DNA of 58,874 bases, from positions 1 through 58,874 of the forward strand of contig CANRTU010000027.1 in the NCBI GenBank assembly GCA_947642745.1. The letters are read 5' to 3'. A program made the position numbers and the translations under genes. Shown piece by piece: positions 27,047 to 36,085 of this stretch (position 1 is its first letter; each line of letters starts with the position of its first letter). This DNA is from an uncultured Eubacterium sp. Its GTDB lineage: Bacteria; Bacillota; Clostridia; Lachnospirales; Lachnospiraceae. The notes under the pieces are model-generated. The model was not told the origin of the DNA. It did not search any database and worked only from the letters and a program-made list of their open reading frames with translations.

Positions 27047-27105
27047 AACGTATTTGAAAATTACAGACCATGCAGAGGGCAGAGGGATTGATTTTCAAAT
27101 ACGTT
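27047..27105. repeat. Short inverted repeat between GPH and GH79 genes
   Basis: AACGTATTTGAAAAT (27047-27061) faces its exact complement ATTTTCAAATACGTT (27091-27105) around 29 bases. The arm resembles the family terminus GAGCGTGTTTGAAAAAT. It lies inside the locus, so it may act as an RNA hairpin that adjusts expression of downstream genes. Confidence 0.6.
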
Positions 27106-27148
27106 TTGGATTCATAATAACAATTTAAAAAACAGGGAGGGTGACAGC

Positions 27149-28681
27149 ATGTCTGAGACAGTGAAACTAAATCCGGGTACATTAAAAGCGCTGCGTAAGA
27201 TCAATCCGATGCTGATGTCTTATAATGTGGAATTTGCCGAGGTTACCGGAGGTACTTTCTGGAAGGCATATACGCCGGAACAGGTGGCCGGTACGGAAGA
27301 ATTTCATGTGGAGGCTTCATCAGAAGGAATTGAGGCCATGTATAAAGATCTGATGCAGGTGTATCCGCCAATTGATCTGTATAATGAGAAGCTGCGCGGC
27401 CTGGCAAAAGAGCTGGGACCAGTCTGGGTACGTGTGTCCGGAACCTGGGCAACGAAGACGTATTATGATTTTGACGGGACGACCAATGGAAAGGTTCCGG
27501 AAGGATATCTGAATGTACTGACAAAAGAACAGTGGACCGGCGTACTGGATTTTGTAAAAGCCATCGGGGCAAAACTGATTGTATCTGTGGCCAACTGTCC
27601 GGGACTGCATAGCGCAGAAGAACCATGGCATCCGGCTGAAGCGGAAAAACTCTTTTCTTACAGTAAAGAATACGGAGTGCCGGTCAATGCCGCGGAATTT
27701 GCCAACGAACCCAATATGATGGAAGAAACAGGATTTCCGAAAGGCTATACACCGGCACATTACCGCCGTGACCAGGATCTGTTTTTTAAATGGCTGCGGG
27801 CGTCCTATCCGGATTGTATCTGTGTAGGACCGAGTACTACCGGCGGGGATAACATTTCTTTTGGTAAGGGAAGTACAGACCGCAAAGGAGGCGGTATCGA
27901 GCAGCTGGTTATGCAGACCTGTGACTGTGCGGATCTGCTGGAAGGAACGACAGAACCGCTGGATGTGTTCAGTTACCATTATTATAATGGCGTATCAGAA
28001 CGTCTTGCGTCTGTAATGCCGGACGGTCACTGGCTGGCAGCAGACGCTACGACGGAGCCGTATCTGGATACAGCTGCAGGGTTTGCCCGTACTTATGTAC
28101 CGTTACGGGATAAATACTGTCCGGGAGCGGAAATGTGGGTAACGGAATCCGGAGATGCCGGCGGCGGCGGTGATACCTGGGCTTCTACCTATCTGGATGT
28201 GTTCCGTACGTTAAACGAACTGGGGAGTTTTGCGACGCTGACCAACGGAGTCATTTTCCATAATACGCTGGCTTCTTCTGATTATGGATTCCTGGCACGC
28301 CAGGTATTTGACCCACGTCCGAATTATTTTGCGGTGCTGTTATGGAACCGTCTGATGGGAACCACGGTATACGATTCCGGCGAAGTCATCCGTGAAGGCG
28401 CCCATGTGTATGCGCATTCCAGAAAAGATGGCAAAGACGGCGCCGTTTATCTGATCATCAACAATTCCCTGACAGACGCTACGACTGTGGAGCTGCCACA
28501 GGATGCCCTGCGCTATACCCTGGCCGGAGAGAATGGCAATGTACGTGCGGCTGTTATGACGCTGAATGGGAAACCGCTGGTACTGGGTGAGAATGATTCA
28601 CTGCCAGAATTAGAACCACAAAAGCAGACTGCTGGTACGCTGGAACTTGCGCCCGGCACCTGTACGTTTCTGGTAGTATAA
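27149..28681 (+). CDS. Glycoside hydrolase family 79 (beta-glucuronidase/heparanase-like)
   Basis: GH79 contains beta-glucuronidases and heparanases with a TIM barrel plus a beta sandwich. The 510-residue product shows the acid/base Glu at about 187 in FANEPNM and the nucleophile Glu at about 333 in WVTESGD. The C-terminal region from about 400 on looks like the family beta sandwich. There is no signal peptide, so it probably cuts imported glucuronides. It follows the symporter, and GGGAGGG lies before ATG 27149. Bacterial GH79 members are less common than GH2 beta-glucuronidases; GH30 or GH39 relatives are the main alternatives. Confidence 0.78.
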   Translation: MSETVKLNPGTLKALRKINPMLMSYNVEFAEVTGGTFWKAYTPEQVAGTEEFHVEASSEGIEAMYKDLMQVYPPIDLYNEKLRGLAKELGPVWVRVSGTWATKTYYDFDGTTNGKVPEGYLNVLTKEQWTGVLDFVKAIGAKLIVSVANCPGLHSAEEPWHPAEAEKLFSYSKEYGVPVNAAEFANEPNMMEETGFPKGYTPAHYRRDQDLFFKWLRASYPDCICVGPSTTGGDNISFGKGSTDRKGGGIEQLVMQTCDCADLLEGTTEPLDVFSYHYYNGVSERLASVMPDGHWLAADATTEPYLDTAAGFARTYVPLRDKYCPGAEMWVTESGDAGGGGDTWASTYLDVFRTLNELGSFATLTNGVIFHNTLASSDYGFLARQVFDPRPNYFAVLLWNRLMGTTVYDSGEVIREGAHVYAHSRKDGKDGAVYLIINNSLTDATTVELPQDALRYTLAGENGNVRAAVMTLNGKPLVLGENDSLPELEPQKQTAGTLELAPGTCTFLVV

Positions 28682-29285
28682 CATTCCGGCATGTGAAAGG
28701 TCCGGAAAATATCTGTATGAGGCCTTGTAATCCGGTACGATTTTCGGCATAAAAATGAAGGGGATTTTAAGAGCGTGCCTGAAAAAAGAGACGCATATGG
28801 CAGAAGTAATTTTTCAGGCACGCTCTGGTATGTGTTTTCTGAAACGGCGCATAATAGTCAGTAGTAGCATTAATAAACCGGCACTGACATAAAGAATCAG
28901 GAAAACCATACCGGATGAAAATGTGCCCGGGATATATGTCATTATAGATTCTGAAAACAGGATATTTACAGCTGGTGTATGGAATCGCAAAGTTGTACGG
29001 GAGAATCGTTTCGGTTACATAGATTCCTGACAACAGGCAGTGTCAGAGATGTAAGGGGAGGCGCTGACGGAAGCTGTGACTTTTGCGGAAAAGGCGGATC
29101 GGAGAAATGCCGGGGGATATGCTGTAAATACAGGGGGAAGGCTGTTTTCAGACTGTGAGTCATGACAAAAGGGAACATACAGATCAGATATAAAAATATT
29201 TTAGGAAATTTATATAAAAATTTTTTAAAAACTGGTGCATTTTTATACAATCCGGGGTAAAATAATAAAATGAGGAGGACATACT
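28682..29285. other. 604-bp gap between GH79 and GH3 genes
   Basis: The gap contains the inverted repeat at 28771-28825 and a small CTGACA/TGTCAG dyad near 29026. An AT-rich stretch before the GH3 ribosome site has TAAAAT-type -10 candidates near 29255. No coding frame has a ribosome site. The GH3 gene may have its own promoter here. Confidence 0.4.
28771..28825. repeat. Short copy of the GAGCGTG inverted-repeat family
   Basis: GAGCGTGCCTGAAAAA (28771-28786) faces its exact complement TTTTTCAGGCACGCTC (28810-28825). The termini match the longer copies at 35967 and 40623 apart from a few bases, but the inner arms are missing. Confidence 0.75.
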
Positions 29286-31061
29286 ATGGTGGATATGAAA
29301 GCGAATCCCTTTTATCTGTCTGACGATGACTGCAGATGGGTGGAAGATACAATCGCAAATATGACACTGGATGAAAAGATCGGGCAGCTGTTTTTTAATA
29401 TGGGTTCCAGCCGGGATGAGGAATACCTGAAAATGACGGTAAATAAATATCACATCGGGGGGATCCGGTATAACCCTGCCACAGCGGACGAGGTTTATGA
29501 ACAGAACCGCATTTTGCAGGAAAACAGTAAAATACCGCTGATTATTGCCTGCAATACAGAAAATGGCGGGGATGGCGCCTGTGTGGACGGCACCCAGATC
29601 GGAAACCAGACAAAGATAGGGGCTACCCGTGAGAAGGACTACGCATACCAGCTGGGTTATATGTCTAATAAAGAAGCGGCTGCCATCGGCTGTAATCTGT
29701 CTTTTGCGCCAGTCAGCGATATTTTGTATAACTGGGAAAATCCTGTGATCGGACTTCGTACGTACGGCAATGATGTGGACAGGGTATCGGAAATGACCAG
29801 GGCGTATCTGGACGGCGCACATGCGAATCCGGGATTTTGCTGTGCGGCGAAACATTTCCCTGGAGACGGACTGGATTTCCGTGACCAGCATGTGGCAAAT
29901 AGTGTGAATGACTATAGTTGTGAACAGTGGGATGCCACATTTGGCAAAGTATACCAGAATCTGATTGATAACGGACTGGAAGCGATTATGGCGGGACACA
30001 TTATGCAGCCGGCCTATACCAGACATTTCAATCCGGATATCGCAGATGAAGATATTATGCCGGCCACCCTCTCTCCGGAGCTGATTAACGGACTTTTGCG
30101 GACAAAGCTGGGATTCAACGGAATGGTATTAACAGATGCTTCCCATATGGTGGGACTGACCTGCCGGATGAAACGCTGTGATCTGATGCCGGCGGCTATT
30201 GCGGCCGGAGTGGATATGTTCCTGTTCTTTAACGAAATGGATGAAGATTTTGAAAGTATGAAGCAGGGATATCTGGACGGAAGGATTTCAGAGGAACGGC
30301 TGGATGACGCACTTCACCGGATTCTGGCTCTCAAAGCCCATATGGGTCTGCATAAAAAACAGGCTGACACAATTATGCCGCCAAAAGAACAGGTGCATGA
30401 GATTGTGGGATGCAAAGAGCATAAAGATATGCAGAAGGAAATTTCTGAAAAAGCCATTACGCTTGTAAAATATAAGGACAAGGATGTACTTCCGGTAATT
30501 CCGGACCGGTATAAACGTATTATGATAGTATATGTAAAGGGACTGGAAGCCCCGGGACTGGCCACTCTGTTTGCGAAACAGGCAGTATCTCCTGCGGAGA
30601 AACTGAAAGAACGGCTGGTCGCAAAAGGATTCGACGTATTTATATACGAATCTCCGATTGCGAAAATGCTAAAAGAAGCGCAGTCAGGAGGCAAGCCGGA
30701 TCTGAATGTATATTTTGCGGGAAAGACGGCAATAAAGGATTTTGTGGAAAACCAGGATCTGATTATTACCCTGGTGGATATTGCGGGAGGTTTCCAGCCT
30801 GTGGCAAGGCCTGCGTTTGGCATGACCAAAGGCGGCGGGGAGATTCCTTGGTATGTGCATGAGCTTCCGGTCATTGTAATCGGAACGAAACAGCCGTTCG
30901 TACTGGCGGATATTCCACAGGCCCGTACTTATATCAATACGTATGATGCGCTGGATTCCACTTTTGACGCACTGGTGGAGAAACTGATGAAGGGCGAAGA
31001 TGCCTTTGAAGGACACGATCCGGTAGATTCTTATTGCGGAGTCTGGGATACAAGATTATAA
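29286..31061 (+). CDS. Glycoside hydrolase family 3 (NagZ-type beta-N-acetylhexosaminidase-like)
   Basis: The 591-residue protein has the GH3 barrel with nucleophile Asp at about 284 in VLTDASHM and the loop KHFPGDG followed by DQH, which resembles the His-Asp dyad that NagZ-type GH3 enzymes use as acid/base. A GH3 C-terminal alpha/beta domain follows (about 390-580). There is no signal peptide. NagZ members release GlcNAc from peptidoglycan fragments or other chains. In this locus an alternating GlcUA/GlcNAc oligosaccharide is a plausible substrate. A beta-glucosidase or glucuronidase activity cannot be excluded. GAGGAGG lies before ATG 29286. Confidence 0.82.
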   Translation: MVDMKANPFYLSDDDCRWVEDTIANMTLDEKIGQLFFNMGSSRDEEYLKMTVNKYHIGGIRYNPATADEVYEQNRILQENSKIPLIIACNTENGGDGACVDGTQIGNQTKIGATREKDYAYQLGYMSNKEAAAIGCNLSFAPVSDILYNWENPVIGLRTYGNDVDRVSEMTRAYLDGAHANPGFCCAAKHFPGDGLDFRDQHVANSVNDYSCEQWDATFGKVYQNLIDNGLEAIMAGHIMQPAYTRHFNPDIADEDIMPATLSPELINGLLRTKLGFNGMVLTDASHMVGLTCRMKRCDLMPAAIAAGVDMFLFFNEMDEDFESMKQGYLDGRISEERLDDALHRILALKAHMGLHKKQADTIMPPKEQVHEIVGCKEHKDMQKEISEKAITLVKYKDKDVLPVIPDRYKRIMIVYVKGLEAPGLATLFAKQAVSPAEKLKERLVAKGFDVFIYESPIAKMLKEAQSGGKPDLNVYFAGKTAIKDFVENQDLIITLVDIAGGFQPVARPAFGMTKGGGEIPWYVHELPVIVIGTKQPFVLADIPQARTYINTYDALDSTFDALVEKLMKGEDAFEGHDPVDSYCGVWDTRL

Positions 31062-31074
31062 AAAGGCAGTGTTC

Positions 31075-31168
31075 CGTTTGAAAGTGTACTGTTTTTTCTA
31101 AACCATAATTGCTTTAAGTTTGTGTTTCCTCATATAAATATAACGCTTTACTGGTACACTTTCAAACG
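31075..31168. repeat. Inverted repeat between GH3 and uxuA
   Basis: CGTTTGAAAGTGTAC (31075-31089) faces GTACACTTTCAAACG (31154-31168), a perfect 15-bp inverted repeat around 64 AT-rich bases. The arms share GTTTGAAA with the GAGCGTGTTTGAAAAAT family, but the rest differs. A T-run (31092-31097) follows the left arm. Confidence 0.65.
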
Positions 31169-31224
31169 CTCACTATAGAAACAGTTACTGACGAGAAATT
31201 TAGTATGGAAAGGATGATAGTAGT

Positions 31225-32307
31225 ATGCCAATGCAGATGGGTTTTCGCTGGTATGGCGAAGGCAACGATGATATAAAGCTATCAGACATTAAGCAGATTC
31301 CCGGCGTAACAAGTATCGTATGGGCATTGCACAATAAGATGCCCGGCGAAATCTGGGAAGAACATGAGATAGCGGAAGTACAAAAACAGCTGGAACCATA
31401 TGGTTTCAATATGGATGTGGTAGAATCCGTGAATGTCCATGACGACATAAAAATCGGTCTGCCATCCAGGGACGGATATATTGATAATTATATTCAGACA
31501 ATCCGCAATCTGTCAAAATTCGGGGTAAAAGTAATCTGCTATAATTTTATGCCTGTTTTTGACTGGACCAGGACAGATCTGTTCCATCCGGTGGGAGATG
31601 GTTCTACGGCGCTGTATTATGAAGCGTCCAAAATCCATGATGATCCTAAGGAAATGGCGGATTATATACTGAACAACCTGCACGGACTTACGTTCCCGGG
31701 CTGGGAGCCGGAAAGAATGGCAAAACTGGATGAGCTGTTCGAAGCATATAAGCCGGTATCAAAAGAAAAATTATGGGAAAACCTGAAATATTTCCTGGAA
31801 AAAATTATGCCAGCGTGTCATGAATGCGATATCCGCATGGCCATCCATATGGACGATCCGCCATGGGATATTTTTGGTCTGCCACGGCTTATGGTAGATG
31901 CGGAATCTGTAGATTATTTCCTGAAACTGGTGGATGATCCGTACAACTGTCTCACCCTTTGTTCCGGCAGCCTGAATGCAAATCCGGATAATAATGTGGC
32001 GGATATTGTGCGCAAACACTGCGACCGTATTGCGTTTGCACATATTCGTAATATTAAACATTTCCCGAATGGTGATTTCTCTGAAGCAAGTCATCGTGAC
32101 TGCGACGGCGAGACGGGAATTCTGGAGATCGTAAAAGCATACCATGACTGTGGTTATGAAGGCTATATCCGTCCGGACCATGGCCGTCATTTATGGGATG
32201 AAGGTCCTGGAAATGTACGGCCTGGTTATGGATTATATGACCGTGCCCTGGGTATCATGTATATGTGGGGCATCTGGGATATGCTGGACGCGCAGAAGAA
32301 GGGATAG
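31225..32307 (+). CDS. uxuA: Mannonate dehydratase UxuA
   Basis: UxuA dehydrates D-mannonate to 2-keto-3-deoxygluconate in glucuronate breakdown. The 360-residue TIM-barrel protein has family segments MGFRWYG, IVWALHNKMPGEIW, ICYNFMPVFDWTRTDL and AFAHIRNIK, with metal-site residues such as the His in AIHMDDPP. GRHLWDEG near the C-terminus is also conserved. Its neighbour uxuB makes the mannonate. AAAGGATG lies before ATG 31225. Confidence 0.94.
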   Translation: MPMQMGFRWYGEGNDDIKLSDIKQIPGVTSIVWALHNKMPGEIWEEHEIAEVQKQLEPYGFNMDVVESVNVHDDIKIGLPSRDGYIDNYIQTIRNLSKFGVKVICYNFMPVFDWTRTDLFHPVGDGSTALYYEASKIHDDPKEMADYILNNLHGLTFPGWEPERMAKLDELFEAYKPVSKEKLWENLKYFLEKIMPACHECDIRMAIHMDDPPWDIFGLPRLMVDAESVDYFLKLVDDPYNCLTLCSGSLNANPDNNVADIVRKHCDRIAFAHIRNIKHFPNGDFSEASHRDCDGETGILEIVKAYHDCGYEGYIRPDHGRHLWDEGPGNVRPGYGLYDRALGIMYMWGIWDMLDAQKKG

Positions 32308-32477
32308 TATATAAAAGCGCAGCCCGCGTCCAGTCCGGAACCGGAGATGGGGATACCGCAATGCCGGTTCCATATAACAGTCAGGACAGGCGGGGCTTCC
32401 GGATATTTCCATAAATTCCGGGAGCCGCAGGACTGGTGGGATATGGCAGAAAAATTATGAAAGGGGTTTGAAAAAAC
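32308..32477. other. Gap between uxuA and uxuB with a hairpin
   Basis: GGAACCGG (32337-32344) faces CCGGTTCC (32364-32371), and a second weaker stem involves CTTCCGG and CCGGGAG near 32395-32422. There is no T-run. The hairpins may set the ratio of the two gene products. GAAAGGGG precedes uxuB. Confidence 0.4.
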
Positions 32478-34085
32478 ATGCAATTAAATAAGCAGGGGCT
32501 GGCGGATAAAGCCAGCTGGGAAGCGGCCGGATTTTCGCTTCCGGAATTTGACCGTGAAAAGGTAACAGAAGCAACAAAAGAGAATCCGTTCTGGATCCAT
32601 TTTGGCGCTGGAAATATTTTCCGTGCCTTTCAGGCAAATGTTGTGCAGAATCTTCTGAACCGGGGAGATCTGGACAGAGGCCTTGTGGTAGCGGAAGGGT
32701 TTGACTACGAAATCATTGAAAAGATGAATCATCCTCACGACGATTACAGCATCCTTGTAACATTAAAGGCGGACGGTAATGTGGAAAAAACCGTGGTGGG
32801 CAGCGTAGTGGAATCACTGACGCTGGATTCTGAAAACGAAGCTGCGTATGGCCGTTTAAAAGAAATCTTTGCCAAAGATTCCCTTCAGATGGCCAGTTTT
32901 ACGATTACAGAAAAAGGATACAGTCTTGTAACCGGAAAAGGCGATACGATTCCGGATGTGGCGGCAGATTTTGAGGCAGGACCGGAGAAACCAAAGAGTT
33001 ATATTGGTAAAGTGGCTTCCCTGCTTTATGCCCGTTACCAGGCAGGTGAAAAACCAATCGCCATGGTAAGTATGGACAACTGTTCCCATAATGGCGACAA
33101 ACTGTTTGCCGCTATTGGCGCATTTGCTGATAAATGGACAGCCAACGGAAAGGCTGACGCCGGGTTTAAGGCGTATATTAATGATCCGCAGAAAGTATCA
33201 TTCCCGTGGAGCATGATTGATAAGATTACGCCACGGCCGGACGCTTCTGTGGAGAAGATTTTAAAAGATGACGGCGTGGAAGGATTAGAGCCGGTTATTA
33301 CGTCCAAAAACACCTACGTGGCTCCTTTCGTAAATGCGGAAGAATGCGAGTATCTGGTTATCGAAGACGCATTTCCGAATGGAAGGCCGCAGCTGGAAAA
33401 GGGCGGTCTGATGTTTACTGCCAGGGAAACAGTGGACAAGGTAGAGAAAATGAAAGTATGTACCTGCTTAAATCCGCTGCATACCTGTCTGGCGATTTAT
33501 GGCTGCCTGCTGGGCTATGAAAAGATTTCCGAAGAAATGAAGGATACGGAACTGAAAAAACTGGTGGAGACCGTAGGATACAAAGAAGGCCTTCCGGTAG
33601 TAGTTAATCCTGGTATTCTGGACCCTAAGGAATTTATTGATACAGTATTAAATGTACGTATTCCAAATCCATTTATGCCGGATACCCCGCAGCGTATCGC
33701 TACGGATACATCCCAGAAACTGGCTATCCGTTTTGGTGAGACAATTAAGGCTTACCAGGCTTCCAGTGAGCTGGATGTAAACGATCTGAAGCTGATCCCG
33801 CTTGTGTTCGCAGGATGGCTGCGCTATCTGATGGGTATTAATGACAATGGAGAGAAGTTCACACTGAGTGCGGATCCGCTTCTGGATACTGTATGCCCGT
33901 ACGTGGCTGATCTGAAGCTGGGAGATACAGTGCAGGAGGATAAATTAAAGCCGGTACTGGAGAATGTGAAGATCTTTGGTGTGAACCTGTACGAAGCAGG
34001 CATGGCGCAGACTGTGACAGGATATCTGAATGAGATGATCGCTGCTCCGGGCGCTATTCGTGAAACACTGAAAAAATATGTATAA
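32478..34085 (+). CDS. uxuB: Fructuronate reductase (mannitol dehydrogenase family)
   Basis: UxuB reduces D-fructuronate to D-mannonate with NADH. The 535-residue protein belongs to the long-chain polyol dehydrogenases: it has a dinucleotide-binding start (IHFGAGNIFRAFQ), MVSMDNCSHNGDK, and the catalytic-lysine region KMKVCTCLNPLHTCLAIYG. It sits directly after uxuA. Mannitol or tagaturonate reductase is the usual alternative in this family; the uxuA neighbour supports fructuronate. Glucuronate isomerase, needed to make fructuronate, is not in the window. Confidence 0.88.
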   Translation: MQLNKQGLADKASWEAAGFSLPEFDREKVTEATKENPFWIHFGAGNIFRAFQANVVQNLLNRGDLDRGLVVAEGFDYEIIEKMNHPHDDYSILVTLKADGNVEKTVVGSVVESLTLDSENEAAYGRLKEIFAKDSLQMASFTITEKGYSLVTGKGDTIPDVAADFEAGPEKPKSYIGKVASLLYARYQAGEKPIAMVSMDNCSHNGDKLFAAIGAFADKWTANGKADAGFKAYINDPQKVSFPWSMIDKITPRPDASVEKILKDDGVEGLEPVITSKNTYVAPFVNAEECEYLVIEDAFPNGRPQLEKGGLMFTARETVDKVEKMKVCTCLNPLHTCLAIYGCLLGYEKISEEMKDTELKKLVETVGYKEGLPVVVNPGILDPKEFIDTVLNVRIPNPFMPDTPQRIATDTSQKLAIRFGETIKAYQASSELDVNDLKLIPLVFAGWLRYLMGINDNGEKFTLSADPLLDTVCPYVADLKLGDTVQEDKLKPVLENVKIFGVNLYEAGMAQTVTGYLNEMIAAPGAIRETLKKYV

Positions 34086-34116
34086 AGACTGACTGTACGA
34101 ATGTGCGGCCGGCTGG

Positions 34117-34163
34117 AAAACAGGAATTTCCCCGGGGTTACCCTGAGGAAGTTCCTGTTTTTT
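34117..34163 (+). terminator. Terminator of the glucuronide locus
   Basis: AAAACAGGAA (34117-34126) pairs with TTCCTGTTTT (34152-34161), with inner CCCCGGGG pairing potential, and ends in six T residues. Confidence 0.85.
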
Positions 34164-34177
34164 ACTTTGCAGGAAAA

Positions 34178-34223
34178 CCTGCGGCGGGATCGCCCTGCGG
34201 CGCCAGAGGCAGCCCGCCGCAGG
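34178..34223. repeat. GC-rich inverted repeat after the terminator
   Basis: CCTGCGGCGGG (34178-34188) faces CCCGCCGCAGG (34213-34223), a perfect 11-bp inverted repeat with no T-run. Together with 34224-34399 it makes up a non-coding stretch before the transporter gene. Confidence 0.5.
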
Positions 34224-34399
34224 CGGAGTATCCACATATCAGCATATAAGGCCGGCTTTCTGGAAACTGTTTACGGAATATATTGACGTAATGTCCCGGG
34301 AATATTACAATAGAAAGAACCGTTGTCCGGGAACTGTGCAGGAAACGGTTTTATGATCAGGAATCGGTCTTACTACGAAGAAAGGAGGAGGTTACTGTT

Positions 34400-34462
34400 T
34401 TGACAATGAAAGAATGGAGCAAAATAGTAACGACGGGGAGAATTCTCCGGACGAACTTATGA
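34400..34462 (+). CDS. Candidate 20-residue leader peptide before the NSS transporter
   Basis: A strong AAAGGAGGAGG (34381-34391) is followed at good spacing by TTG 34400 (or ATG 34406 two codons later). The short frame MTMKEWSKIVTTGRILRTNL ends in TGA at 34460-34462. That stop overlaps ATG 34459 of the transporter in an ATGA arrangement. The transporter itself has no well-placed ribosome site, so its translation may depend on the leader. Composition gives no hint of a sensed amino acid. Confidence 0.45.
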   Translation: MTMKEWSKIVTTGRILRTNL

Positions 34463-35865
34463 AACAGACAAAGAAAAGAAATTCATTTTCAGGCTCTATC
34501 GGTTTTGTACTGGCGGCTGCCGGAAGCGCAGTGGGGCTGGGGAATATCTGGCGGTTTCCGTATCTGGCGGCAAAAGACGGAGGCGGCCTGTATCTTGTTA
34601 TTTATCTGGTCCTGGCGCTGACCTTTGGATTTACCCTGCTGACAACGGAAATTGCCATTGGCAGAAAGACGAAACAGAGTCCGCTGACGGCATATGGAAA
34701 AATAAAGGAAAAATGGAAATTTCTCGGTGTACTGGCATGTCTGGTGCCGGTCATTATTATGCCGTATTACAGTGTGATCGGCGGATGGGTTGTGAAATAT
34801 TTTCTGGCATTTCTGACTGGCGGCGGCCCTGCTGCTGCGGAAGACGGGTATTTTACAGACTTTATTACATCCGATGCAGAGCCGGTGGTGCTGATGCTGG
34901 TATTTTTGTTTATCGTGGCATTTATTATTTTCCGGGGGGTTAACAGAGGCATAGAATCTTCTTCCAGAATTATTATGCCTGCACTGTTACTGCTGGTAGT
35001 GGGGATTGCGGCGTTTTCCCTGACCATTCACTATACAGATGAGGCCGGTGTGGCACGTAACGGGCTGGAAGGTTTCTGGATTTATGTGGTTCCGGATCTG
35101 AAAGGGATGACGGTGAAAGGATTTTTCTCCGTATTGCTTGATGCGATGGGGCAGCTGTTTTTCAGTCTGAGTGTGGCGATGGGGATTATGATCGCTTATG
35201 GTTCCTATGTACAGGATGATGCGGATCTGGTAAAATCCATTAACCAGATTGAGATTTTTGATACAGCAGTGGCATTTCTGGCAGGTGTCATGATTATTCC
35301 CGCTGTCTATACTTTTATGGGCAGGGAAGGAATGGCGGCTTCCGGTCCGAGTCTGATGTTTGTATCGCTGCCAAAGGTGTTTGCGGCCATGGGCGGAATT
35401 GGCAATCTGATTGGCTGTCTGTTTTTTGCCATGGTACTGTTTGCGGCGCTGACAAGTGCGGTATCGGTTATGGAAGCTGTGGTAGCCAGTCTTATGGATC
35501 AGTTTCATATGACAAGGGTAAAGGCTGCGGCTGTTGAAACAGTCATTGCTCTGTCAGGCGGAGTTATCGTATGTCTTGGCTACAATCATCTGTACTTTGA
35601 TATTGTGCTTCCAAATGGTGCTCACGCACAGATACTGGATATTATGGATTATATAAGTAATAATTTTCTGATGCCGTTAGTAGCCATTGGAACCTGTCTG
35701 TTAATCGGATGGGTAATGAAACCCGGTATTATTATAGACGAAGTGGAAAAAACAGGCAGCAGATTTGGGCGTAAACGGCTGTATGTAGTTATGATACAGT
35801 ATATTGCTCCGGTACTTCTTTTAATTTTATTATTAAAATCTCTTGGAATTCTGACAATTATATAA
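34459..35865 (+). CDS. Neurotransmitter:sodium symporter family transporter
   Basis: NSS proteins (LeuT/MhsT type) take up amino acids with sodium. The product has about 11-12 membrane segments and the signature GFVLAAAGSAVGLGNIWRFPY in TM1, quoted here in part as AAAGSAVGLGNIWRFPY, which lines the substrate and sodium sites. ATG 34459 gives MKQTKKRNSFSGSIGF, which matches the usual short N-terminus. An in-frame ATG at 34414 would add 15 residues but has only a weak site. Tryptophan or another hydrophobic amino acid is the usual substrate in Clostridia; none is proven here. Confidence 0.88.
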   Translation: MKQTKKRNSFSGSIGFVLAAAGSAVGLGNIWRFPYLAAKDGGGLYLVIYLVLALTFGFTLLTTEIAIGRKTKQSPLTAYGKIKEKWKFLGVLACLVPVIIMPYYSVIGGWVVKYFLAFLTGGGPAAAEDGYFTDFITSDAEPVVLMLVFLFIVAFIIFRGVNRGIESSSRIIMPALLLLVVGIAAFSLTIHYTDEAGVARNGLEGFWIYVVPDLKGMTVKGFFSVLLDAMGQLFFSLSVAMGIMIAYGSYVQDDADLVKSINQIEIFDTAVAFLAGVMIIPAVYTFMGREGMAASGPSLMFVSLPKVFAAMGGIGNLIGCLFFAMVLFAALTSAVSVMEAVVASLMDQFHMTRVKAAAVETVIALSGGVIVCLGYNHLYFDIVLPNGAHAQILDIMDYISNNFLMPLVAIGTCLLIGWVMKPGIIIDEVEKTGSRFGRKRLYVVMIQYIAPVLLLILLLKSLGILTII

Positions 35866-35927
35866 GATCATGCAACCGGATGTGAACTGCAGCTGTGGTC
35901 ACATCCGGTTTTGCTTATCTGACGGAC

Positions 35928-36085
35928 CAGAGCGTGTTAAAAAAATGCTTTCTGGGAAATGTACCCGGAGCGTGTTTGAAAAATGCTTTCTGGCATATGT
36001 ACCCAAAGGGTATAAAATACATCGTACCCTTCAGGGCACAAAGTGGGAAATGCAGATACTGGGAATGATTTTTCAAACACGCTCC
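35928..36085. repeat. Inverted-repeat element with a nested partial copy
   Basis: The full element at 35967-36085 (119 bp) has perfect 18-bp ends GGAGCGTGTTTGAAAAAT and ATTTTTCAAACACGCTCC. Inner arms TGTACCCAAAGGGTA and TACCCTTCAGGGCACA follow. A second left end (AGAGCGTGTTAAAAAAATG and on to GTACCCG, 35928-35966) lies directly before it, as if one element had been inserted into or duplicated beside another. Confidence 0.8.
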
